Assembly: GCF_013112485.1 (NCBI RefSeq)
Contig: NZ_JABFHG010000008.1
Location: forward strand, 124,001-188,000
Length of the DNA stretch: 64,000 bases
Direction of reading: 5' to 3'
Origin: Roseicella sp. DB1501
GTDB taxonomy: Bacteria > Pseudomonadota > Alphaproteobacteria > Acetobacterales > Acetobacteraceae
The position numbers were made by a program, and so were the translations under genes. Below are positions 50,684-59,460 of the stretch, piece after piece; the first letter of the stretch is position 1; each line of letters begins with the position of its first letter. Below the pieces are notes generated by a model. The model had not been told where the DNA came from and did not search any database. It saw only the letters and a program-made list of their open reading frames with translations.

Positions 50684-52369
50684 TCATGCCGCCCGTCCGA
50701 AGCCGAGCGCCATCCAGGCCATGCGCAGCTTCTCGGCCTTGCCGAGGCTCGGCCGCGGCCTCTCCCCCGCCCAGCCGCGCGCCCGCATGCGGTCGAGCAG
50801 CCGGCCATAGCCCCACATCATCACCGCCGCCGGCAGCAGCGCCTGGCGGTCGAAGCGGGCGATGTCGCGCCGGGCGCGGGCGAAGCCGGCCTCGGCCCGC
50901 TCGCCGAGCCGGGCGCAGATGGCGGCGAAGCGCGGATGCGCGACGATCTCCCGCGCCGGCCCGTCCGGGATGCCCTCCGCCGCCAGCAGGTCGCGCGGGA
51001 TGTAGACCCGCTCGCGCAGCGCATCCTCGTCCACGTCGCGCAGGATGTTGGTGAGCTGGAAGGTGTGGCCGAGATCGAGGCCGAAGCCCTCGGCCTCCGG
51101 CGCCCCGAAGATGCGCACGCTCATCGCCCCGACGCTGCCGGCGACGCGGCGGCAATAGAGGTCGAGATCGGCCTCGGTCGCCAGCCGCAGCCGGTCGGCG
51201 CTGTCGGTCTCCATGCCGGCGATCATCGCCTCGCATTCGGCGAGCGGCACGCCGTAGGCGGCGCGCGCCCAGGCGAGCTCGCGCGAGAGGATGCAGTCCG
51301 GCCGCTGCAGCTTGCCGCGCCAATCGGCGAGGAAGCGGCGCTTCTCGGCCTCGGGCATGGCGCCGTCGGCGATGTCGTCCACCGCGCGGCAGAAGGCATA
51401 GACCGCCCAGAGCGCCCGCCGCCGCTCGCCGCGCAGCGCCGCCATGCCGCGGGCGAAGGAGGAACCGGCGCGGGAGACGCGGCCGGCGACCACCGCCGCA
51501 TCGGCGGGGCCGCGCCGCAGCGCGCCGGCGAGCGCCCCGGACAGTGCCTGGGCGAAATCCGCCTTGCCGAGGGCGACGCGGCCGGTGACCGGATCGCCGC
51601 GCCGCAGCCGCGCCAGCAGCCGGCGGGCACAGCGGATGGTCATGGCGCTCTGCACGGCGAGCCGGCGCGAGCGCAGCAGCCGCGGCAGGATGGCGGCGCG
51701 GTCGAGCTGCTCCTCCACCCGGTCGAGCGCGGCGTCCAGCACCTCGCGCCGCCGTGCGGCATTGGCCGGGTCGAAGAAGCCCGCCTCGCCGCCGGCGAGC
51801 GCCATCCAGCATTGCGGCAGGTAGATGCGGTCGAGCGCGTCGCGGTCCGGCACCAGGTCCTGCAGGTGGTTCAGGACCTGCAGCGCGGTGCAGAGCGCGT
51901 CGGCCGCCGCCTCGGCCGGGACATTGCCGCCATCGCCGTGCAGCCGCAGCAGCATCCGCCCGACCGGATCGGCCGAGCGGCGGCAGTAATCGACCAGCTC
52001 CTCCCAATCGGCATAGCGCCGCTTCACCGCATCCTGGCGGAAGGCGGAGAGCATGCGCCGCGCCTCCTCGGTGCCGGTGCCGGCGCGGTGCAGGGCGGCG
52101 GCCTCGGGCACTGCGGTCGCCGGGTCGTCGAGCGCAAGCTCCATCGCATCCAGCCGGCGCAACTTCTCCTCGGGCGCGAGGTCCGGGCTGTCGCCTATGT
52201 CGTCGGCGGTGCGGACGAAGCGGTAGAACGCCATGACCTGGGCCCGCACCGGCCGGGCGAGCAGCAGCGAGGCGGTCGGGAAGTTCTCCGTGTCATGGTC
52301 ACGGGTCGGCGCCGCGGAGACGGCCAGACTCGATCCCCCAGGAGGGGTGGGCGCAACGGGGGCGTTCAT
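50684..52369 (-). CDS. hpnCD: Fused presqualene diphosphate/hydroxysqualene synthase (HpnC-HpnD)
   Basis: A 561-residue fusion of two trans-isoprenyl diphosphate synthase domains usually encoded separately. Residues about 20-275 are HpnC-like (RFVRTADDIGD; LNHLQDLVPDRDALDR). Residues about 285-555 are HpnD-like (AFCRAVDDIADG; TNILRDVDEDALRERVYIPRDLL). Both first aspartate-rich motifs are intact. HpnD makes presqualene diphosphate from two farnesyl diphosphates, and HpnC converts it to hydroxysqualene. The ATG overlaps the stop of the upstream glycosyltransferase (ATGA). The fusion could channel the intermediate. HpnCDE squalene feeds C30 carotenoids in Methylobacterium. Confidence 0.92.
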   Translation of the reverse strand: MNAPVAPTPPGGSSLAVSAAPTRDHDTENFPTASLLLARPVRAQVMAFYRFVRTADDIGDSPDLAPEEKLRRLDAMELALDDPATAVPEAAALHRAGTGTEEARRMLSAFRQDAVKRRYADWEELVDYCRRSADPVGRMLLRLHGDGGNVPAEAAADALCTALQVLNHLQDLVPDRDALDRIYLPQCWMALAGGEAGFFDPANAARRREVLDAALDRVEEQLDRAAILPRLLRSRRLAVQSAMTIRCARRLLARLRRGDPVTGRVALGKADFAQALSGALAGALRRGPADAAVVAGRVSRAGSSFARGMAALRGERRRALWAVYAFCRAVDDIADGAMPEAEKRRFLADWRGKLQRPDCILSRELAWARAAYGVPLAECEAMIAGMETDSADRLRLATEADLDLYCRRVAGSVGAMSVRIFGAPEAEGFGLDLGHTFQLTNILRDVDEDALRERVYIPRDLLAAEGIPDGPAREIVAHPRFAAICARLGERAEAGFARARRDIARFDRQALLPAAVMMWGYGRLLDRMRARGWAGERPRPSLGKAEKLRMAWMALGFGRAA

Positions 52370-53460
52370 GCCGCCTTTGTGGCGGGATATGCGCGACCTT
52401 TCCAGCCCGCCGGCCGCCCCAGCAGCCAGCGGCCGAGCGCCCAGTACTGGATGGCCAGGGCCACCAGCATGGTCGCCGGGTGCAGCGGCACGGTCCACCA
52501 GGGCTCCCGCGCCCGGCGTGTGACGGCGATCCGCAGCCCGAAGCCGAGCAGCAGGGCGAGGGCCGCCGGCCAGGCGGGCAGCAGCGCCCAGGGCCAGAGA
52601 TGTGCGCCGCCCAGCATCACCGTCCAGACCGGCAGGCCGAGCGGGGTCGCCATTCCCTCCCGGGCATTCTTCAGGAAGCCGGCCCAGCACTCGGCGAAGC
52701 CACGATACATGCGGCATTCGGCGAGCGGGGCGCCGTCCACCACCTCGGTCCGGTGCCCGGCGGCGCGAAAGCGGCGGGCCAGGGCCAGCCCCTCATGCAG
52801 CACGCCGCGCACCGCCCCATGGCCGCCGACCGCAGCGTAGGCACGGGCCTCGCAGAGCAGGAGCTGGCCGCAGGCGGCGGCGAGGCCGGGCTGCCGGGTC
52901 TCCGCCCTGCCGCCGCCGGGGAGATAGCCGAGGAGGAGGAAGTTGATGGCTGGCACGGTCAGCGCCTCGCCGAGCGAGCCGATCCGCTGCCGCGGCACGG
53001 CGCTCGCCATGGCCAGGCGGTGGCGGGCGGCATGCGCGGCCAGCGCCGCCGCCGCCTCCGGGGCGAGGCGGACATCGGCATCGAGGAAGAGCAGCCAGTC
53101 GCCCCGGGCCGCCTCGGCCAGCCGGGCGCAGGCATGCACCTTGCCCGTCCATCCCGGCGGCAGCGGCGGCGCGGCGAGCAACCGCAGGCGCGGGTCGGCC
53201 GCGGCGCGGCGGCGGACGATCTCCGGCGTGCCGTCGGTCGAGCCGTCATCCATCACCACCACCTCGATGGCGACGCCCCGGCTGGCCAGGGCGGCATCCA
53301 GGCAGGCCTCGATATTGGCCGCCTCGTCGCGGGCGGGGATCAGGATGGAGACCAGCCCCGCCGCCCCCTCCGCCCGCGGCCGGGGAAGCCGCCAGAGGTT
53401 GTGGGCGCCGAGCGCCGCGGGCAGCGCGGCGAGGCCGAGGCTGATCAGGCCCCATTCCAT
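52366..53460 (-). CDS. crtQ: Carotenoid glycosyltransferase, CrtQ-like (GT2)
   Basis: A 364-residue membrane-associated family 2 glycosyltransferase. An N-terminal helix, VSILIPARDEAANIEACLDA, VVMDDGSTDGTPEI, LLFLDADVRL (metal-binding DxD region) and two C-terminal hydrophobic segments are visible. The segments GWTGKVHACARLAE, AECRMYRGFAECWAGFL and the C-terminal GWKGRAYPATK align with Staphylococcus CrtQ, which attaches glucose to a C30 carotenoid acid. HpnB-type hopanoid glycosyltransferases are the alternative. It overlaps its neighbours by 1 and 4 bases. Confidence 0.85.
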   Translation of the reverse strand: MEWGLISLGLAALPAALGAHNLWRLPRPRAEGAAGLVSILIPARDEAANIEACLDAALASRGVAIEVVVMDDGSTDGTPEIVRRRAAADPRLRLLAAPPLPPGWTGKVHACARLAEAARGDWLLFLDADVRLAPEAAAALAAHAARHRLAMASAVPRQRIGSLGEALTVPAINFLLLGYLPGGGRAETRQPGLAAACGQLLLCEARAYAAVGGHGAVRGVLHEGLALARRFRAAGHRTEVVDGAPLAECRMYRGFAECWAGFLKNAREGMATPLGLPVWTVMLGGAHLWPWALLPAWPAALALLLGFGLRIAVTRRAREPWWTVPLHPATMLVALAIQYWALGRWLLGRPAGWKGRAYPATKAA

Positions 53461-54269
53461 CAGCCCGCCTCCCCCGCCGAGGGATCGTGGCGCGGGTCGA
53501 AGCGCCGGCCGCGCAGCAGGGCCCCGGCATGCCGCCAATGCTGGTAGAGGCCGCCCATGCCGGCGCGGCCCCGCAGCAGCGGCTGGAAGCGCGCCGGGTC
53601 GCGCGCCATGGCATCGCCGGCGAGCCGGTCCATCGCCGCCTCCAGCGCCCGGGCCAGGCTCTCCGCCCGCGCCTCGCGCGGCTGGCCGGCGAGCGCCGCG
53701 CCCTCGAGCGGCGGACCGAAGCCGGCCAGCATCTCGGGCGCCCGTTCCGACCAGAAGGGATATTCCAGCGCCAGCGGCAGGAAGCGCGCCCGCGGCGCCA
53801 GCTCGGCGAGGCGGACGAGGCCGGGCGCCACCGGCACCGGCCGCTCCCGCACATCCATGAAGCGGCCGGGCGCGTTCATCCAGAGCATGTGCGAGGGCTC
53901 GGCCAGCACCGCCCCGGCGGCGCGGAGAAAGGCGACGGCGCCGCGCGGCGAATCCCGCTCCACCCCGAAGACGCCGAGGCGGCACATGAAGCGGTAGCGC
54001 GCCAGCGCCGCCGCCTCCATCGGGATGAACATGCGCCGGCCCGGAAACAGCGCCGTCGCGTAGAGCATGAAGGCGACGCCGTCCCACCAGGAGGGGTGGT
54101 TAGCATAGACGACGAGCGGCCGGCCCGGCTCCTCGGGCGGCGGCGCGCCCCAGCGGGCGAGGCGCACCGCCCGCAGGTGGCGTCGGGCGAAGCGGGCGAA
54201 GATGAAGTGGAAGAAGGCGTGGCGCGCCGGCGAGAAGAGCTCGACCGGCGATGCCTCGGCCGCCGCCAC
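53460..54269 (-). CDS. PlsC-like acyltransferase of the carotenoid cluster
   Basis: A 269-residue 1-acylglycerol-3-phosphate acyltransferase-fold protein. The catalytic box is NHPSWWD (H-x4-D), followed by MFIPMEAAALARYRFM and GVFGVERDSPRGAVAFL for acceptor binding. It is placed between a CrtI-type gene and the glycosyltransferase, so it probably esterifies the glycosyl carotenoid with a fatty acid, a step done by the unrelated CrtO in Staphylococcus. The start is the GTG at 54269, four bases after the preceding stop; upstream codons overlap the neighbour and are not family-like. Confidence 0.82.
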   Translation of the reverse strand: MAAAEASPVELFSPARHAFFHFIFARFARRHLRAVRLARWGAPPPEEPGRPLVVYANHPSWWDGVAFMLYATALFPGRRMFIPMEAAALARYRFMCRLGVFGVERDSPRGAVAFLRAAGAVLAEPSHMLWMNAPGRFMDVRERPVPVAPGLVRLAELAPRARFLPLALEYPFWSERAPEMLAGFGPPLEGAALAGQPREARAESLARALEAAMDRLAGDAMARDPARFQPLLRGRAGMGGLYQHWRHAGALLRGRRFDPRHDPSAGEAG

Positions 54270-54273
54270 CGCG

Positions 54274-55881
54274 CTACTCGGCCGCGAGGCGGGGGCGCAG
54301 CGCGTCGCGCTGGCCGGCCTGCTCCGCCGCCTCGCCCATGCCGCGGCCGCCGAGGTCGCGGTCCAGCGCATCGGCGGCGATCCAGCCGCTCATCATCACC
54401 ATCGGCATGCCCGGCCCGGGATGCGCCGCGCCGCCGGCGAGATAGAGGCCGCGCACCGCCTTGGAGCGGTTGCCCGGCTTGAAGGCGCCGGTCCAGCGGC
54501 CATGGCTGGCGAGGCCGTAGATGGCGCCGTCCAGCACCTTGTAGCGGGCATGGATGTCGGCCGGGGTCAGCGCCCGCTCCACCACGATGCGCTCCTCGAT
54601 ATCCTCCATGCCGGCGCAGCGCTTCAGCTTGTCGAGGATCACCTGCCGGTAGGGGGCCAGCATGCGCGACCAGTCGTGGTGCGGCCGCAGCCAGGGGGTG
54701 TGGACCAGCACGTAGAGCGCCTCGCCGCCCTCCGGCGCGACCTCGGGATCGGTCGCCGAGGGCGCGGCGAGATAGGCGGTCGGGTCGGCGGCCGGCTCGC
54801 CGCGGCGGTAGATGGCGTTGAACTCCTCCTCGGCATCGCGGGAGAAGACGAAGTCGTGGTGCGCCAGATGCTCGTAGCGGCGGCTGAGGCCGAGATAGAG
54901 CACCACGCCGGAGCAGGCGGGTTCGTAGCCCTTGCGGGCATAGCGGCGCCCGGGCGCGCCGCCGACCAGCTCGGCATAGGTGCGGATGGCGTCCATGTTG
55001 GAGATGACGGCGTCGCAGGCGATCCGCTCGCCCGCCGTGGTGCGCACCGCCCGGACGGCGCCATCCTCGATGTCGAAGCCGTCCACCTCCACCCCGGTGC
55101 GGAGATCGGCGCCGAGCCCGGCCGCGAGCTCCGCCAGGCCGAGCGCCACGGCGCGGGTGCCGCCGACCGGGTACCAGACGCCCTCGCTCGCCTGCATGTC
55201 GCCGATGGAGCAGAGCACCGCCGGGGCGAGATAGGGGCTGGAGCCGACATACTGGCAGAAATGGTCGAGCATCTGCGCCAGCCGCGCATCGGGCACATGG
55301 CCGCGGATCACCTTCGCCACCGTCCGGCCCATGCGCAGCGCCAGCACGTCGCGCATGGTCGAGGGGTCGAAATTGGCGCGCAGGTCCATGGTGTCGGCGA
55401 TGCTCTCGACCGACTTCCAGAAGAAGAACTTCTCCGAGATGCCGTGCAGCGTCTCCGCCACCTGCTGGAAGCGGCGATAGCCCTCGCCCTGGCCGGTGCC
55501 GGGCGCGAACGCGTCCATCGCCCGCGCCATCGCCGCGACGTCCTGGCACAGGTCGATCCGCGTGCCGTCCGCGAAGAAGCAGCGCCATTGCGGGTCGAGC
55601 CGGATCAGCGGCAACTCCCGCGCCTGGTCGCGCCCGGCCTCGGCATAGATGCGGCGCAGCACCCGCGGCATGGTGAGGATGGTCGGGCCCATGTCGAAGC
55701 GGAAGCCCTGGTTGCCGCGAGGGCGTGAGGGATCCTCGAGCCGCAGCTCCGCCGCCTTGCCGCCGAGCCAGGGATTCTTGTCGAGCAGCGTCACCCGGTG
55801 GCCGCGCGCCGCCGCCGTCGCCGCCGCGGCGAGGCCGCCGAGGCCGCCGCCCACCACCACCACATGCGAGGTCATGGTCAT
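54274..55881 (-). CDS. crtP: CrtI-family FAD oxidase/desaturase (CrtP-like)
   Basis: A 535-residue CrtI-type flavoprotein. HVVVVGGGLGGLAAAATAAA is the FAD motif, FRFDMGPTILTMPRVLRRIY the substrate entry region, and the C-terminal GLYLAGGAAHPGPGMPMVMM the second FAD motif. The TILTMP form and length resemble the CrtP/CrtNb branch (diaponeurosporene oxygenase), which oxidises the C30 end group to an aldehyde. A role as a second desaturase cannot be excluded. It is 16 nt downstream of another CrtI-family gene. Confidence 0.85.
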   Translation of the reverse strand: MTMTSHVVVVGGGLGGLAAAATAAARGHRVTLLDKNPWLGGKAAELRLEDPSRPRGNQGFRFDMGPTILTMPRVLRRIYAEAGRDQARELPLIRLDPQWRCFFADGTRIDLCQDVAAMARAMDAFAPGTGQGEGYRRFQQVAETLHGISEKFFFWKSVESIADTMDLRANFDPSTMRDVLALRMGRTVAKVIRGHVPDARLAQMLDHFCQYVGSSPYLAPAVLCSIGDMQASEGVWYPVGGTRAVALGLAELAAGLGADLRTGVEVDGFDIEDGAVRAVRTTAGERIACDAVISNMDAIRTYAELVGGAPGRRYARKGYEPACSGVVLYLGLSRRYEHLAHHDFVFSRDAEEEFNAIYRRGEPAADPTAYLAAPSATDPEVAPEGGEALYVLVHTPWLRPHHDWSRMLAPYRQVILDKLKRCAGMEDIEERIVVERALTPADIHARYKVLDGAIYGLASHGRWTGAFKPGNRSKAVRGLYLAGGAAHPGPGMPMVMMSGWIAADALDRDLGGRGMGEAAEQAGQRDALRPRLAAE

Positions 55882-55897
55882 GTCCTCCGCTCCCCCG

Positions 55898-57496
55898 TCA
55901 TGCCGATGGCGTTGCCTGCAGGGCCGGCGACAGCCCGCCGAGCGGCTGCGGCGTCGCGCCCGGGCGCAGGCCGAGATCCTGCGCCAGCAGCCGGGCGGTG
56001 ATGCGCGCGCCCTCGTAGATCACCGGCAGGCCGCTGCCGGGATGCGTGCCGCCGCCGACGAGATAGACGCCCTCCGCCCCGGCGAAGCGGTTCTGCGGCC
56101 GGAAGCAGAGCATCTGCCCCAGGTCGTGGCTGAGGTTGAAGGTGGCGCCATGGCCGACGGCGTAGCGGTCCCGCCAGTCCTGCGGCGTGACCATGCGCTC
56201 GTAGCGGATGCGCGGCTCGATATCGCCGAGGCCGAGCTGCGCCAGCCGATCGAGCACCAGCCGGCGGAAGCGCGGCGCCTCCTCCTCCCAGTCGAGCCCG
56301 CCCTGCCGCCGCGCATCGCGCAGGTTCGGCACCGGGACAAGGAGGTAGAGGGCGGAATGGCCGGGCGGCGCCATGCTGCGGTCGAGCAGGCTCGGATTGT
56401 GCAGGTAGAGGCTGGGCTCGTCCGGCAGGATGCCGGTCTCGAGCTGGCGGATGTTCCGCGCATAGCCACGGGAGAGCATCACCGTGTGATGCGCGAGCGT
56501 CGGGCAGTCGCCCTCGATGCCGAGATAGAGCATGAAGGTGGAGCAGGAATAGCGCGCGCCGGCGATCTTGCGGTCGTTCCAGCGCGGCCGCAGCGCCTCG
56601 GGCACCAGCCCCGGCATGGCATGCGCGAAATCGGCGTTGACGATGACGGCCTCGGCCGGGTGCCGCCGCCCGCCGGCCTCGACGCCGCGCGCCCGGCGCC
56701 CCTCGAAGGCGATGCGCTCGACCGTGGTGCCGAGGCGAAGCTCGACGCCGAGCCGCTCCGCGACGCGCGCCATCGCCTCCGAGATGGCGCCGCAGCCGCC
56801 CTCGATATGCCAGATGCCGTGCTCGTATTCGAGGAAGCTGAGGATGGTGAAGAGGCTGGGGCAGCGGAAGGGACTCATCCCCAGGTATTTCGTCTGGAAA
56901 GAGAAGGCGAGCCGCACCAGCGGATGCCGGAAATGCCGCGCCAGGTCGCGGTCTACCGTGCTGTGCGGCCGCAGCAGCGGCAAGGCCCGCACCATCTCGG
57001 GATGCAGGAAGCGGAGGACGGAATCGAAGGGCTTCTCGAGCGCCGGGCGGAAGGCGGCGAGCTTGGCGCGGTTCTCGGCGAGGAAGGGCCGGAAGCCAGC
57101 AGCATCGGCGGGGCAGAGCCGGGCGATCTCTGCCTCCATCCGCTCCGGCTCGGCCGAGGCGTCGATGCGGCCCGCCCCCTCGAAGACGAGGCGGTAGAGC
57201 GGGTCGACCCGCATCAGCCGCACCTCCTCCTCCAGCCGCGCGCCGACGCTCTCGAAGATCTCGGAGATGACGCGGGGATAAAGGAAGAAGGTCGGGCCGA
57301 GGTCGAAGCGGTAGCCCTCGGGCGTCGCCAGGGTGCGGGTGCGGCCGCCGACCACCGAGTCCTTCTCGATGATGGTGACCTGCGCGCCCTGCGCGGCAAG
57401 GATGATGGCGGCAGCGAGGCCGCCTGGACCGGCCCCGACGATGATGATGCGGGGACGGCCGGTCCTGAATGCAGGGGCGGCAAGCGGGGCGTTCAT
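55898..57496 (-). CDS. crtN: CrtI-family squalene/diapophytoene desaturase (CrtN-like)
   Basis: A 532-residue CrtI-type desaturase. The FAD motif IIIVGAGPGGLAAAIILAAQ, VGGRTRTLATPEGYRFDLGP and the C-terminal VYLVGGGTHPGSGLPVIYEG are standard. The RFDLGPTFFLYPRVI and FQTKYLGMSPF stretches match the branch found in Methylobacterium-type clusters, where squalene is desaturated to the C30 polyene. It is the first gene of the seven-gene operon; an upstream 152-nt gap separates it from the acyl-CoA dehydrogenase, where the promoter should lie. Confidence 0.85.
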   Translation of the reverse strand: MNAPLAAPAFRTGRPRIIIVGAGPGGLAAAIILAAQGAQVTIIEKDSVVGGRTRTLATPEGYRFDLGPTFFLYPRVISEIFESVGARLEEEVRLMRVDPLYRLVFEGAGRIDASAEPERMEAEIARLCPADAAGFRPFLAENRAKLAAFRPALEKPFDSVLRFLHPEMVRALPLLRPHSTVDRDLARHFRHPLVRLAFSFQTKYLGMSPFRCPSLFTILSFLEYEHGIWHIEGGCGAISEAMARVAERLGVELRLGTTVERIAFEGRRARGVEAGGRRHPAEAVIVNADFAHAMPGLVPEALRPRWNDRKIAGARYSCSTFMLYLGIEGDCPTLAHHTVMLSRGYARNIRQLETGILPDEPSLYLHNPSLLDRSMAPPGHSALYLLVPVPNLRDARRQGGLDWEEEAPRFRRLVLDRLAQLGLGDIEPRIRYERMVTPQDWRDRYAVGHGATFNLSHDLGQMLCFRPQNRFAGAEGVYLVGGGTHPGSGLPVIYEGARITARLLAQDLGLRPGATPQPLGGLSPALQATPSA

Positions 57497-57648
57497 GCGC
57501 GTCGTGCGGTCCTGCACTTTAGTAGGATGTAGCGCAGATATGGCCGAACCGGTTTCGCGCAAGGCGCACCGCCGGTGCGGCATTCGACCGTTCCGGCGGC
57601 GGCCGGCGCGGGCCGCGCCGCATCAGGCACAGGGGGCAGGCACCGGGG

Positions 57649-59298
<1,650 letters not shown>

Positions 59299-59421
59299 GA
59301 TAGTGTCTCGACCCCTCCAGCGGACGATCCCGGGGCCGGACGGCCCGGGCGGGCGCCCACCATGCCTCTTCGGCCCCGAGGTGCCAATGCGGCAGCAGGG
59401 GCCGGAGGGAAGGCAATTGAG

Positions 59422-59456
59422 GGGGCGCCCGCGGCCGGGCCGGCCGCGGGCGCCCC
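59422..59456 (-). terminator. Very GC-rich perfect palindrome after the histone-like gene
   Basis: Thirty-five bases form a perfect palindrome (GGGGCGCCCGCGGCCGG at 59422-59438, complement at 59440-59456, one central base); it would fold with a small loop by opening some central pairs. It starts 5 nt after the minus-strand stop at 59461 and so probably ends that transcript, though no U-run follows. The stretch 59299-59421 beside it shows no gene. Confidence 0.6.
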
Positions 59457-59460
59457 TCGC

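Noticed and set aside
49426-57496. C40 carotenoid pathway (crtB/crtI/crtY)
   Set aside because: There is no crtB- or crtY-like gene; the prenyl synthase is HpnC-HpnD with HpnE alongside, which points to squalene and C30 products.
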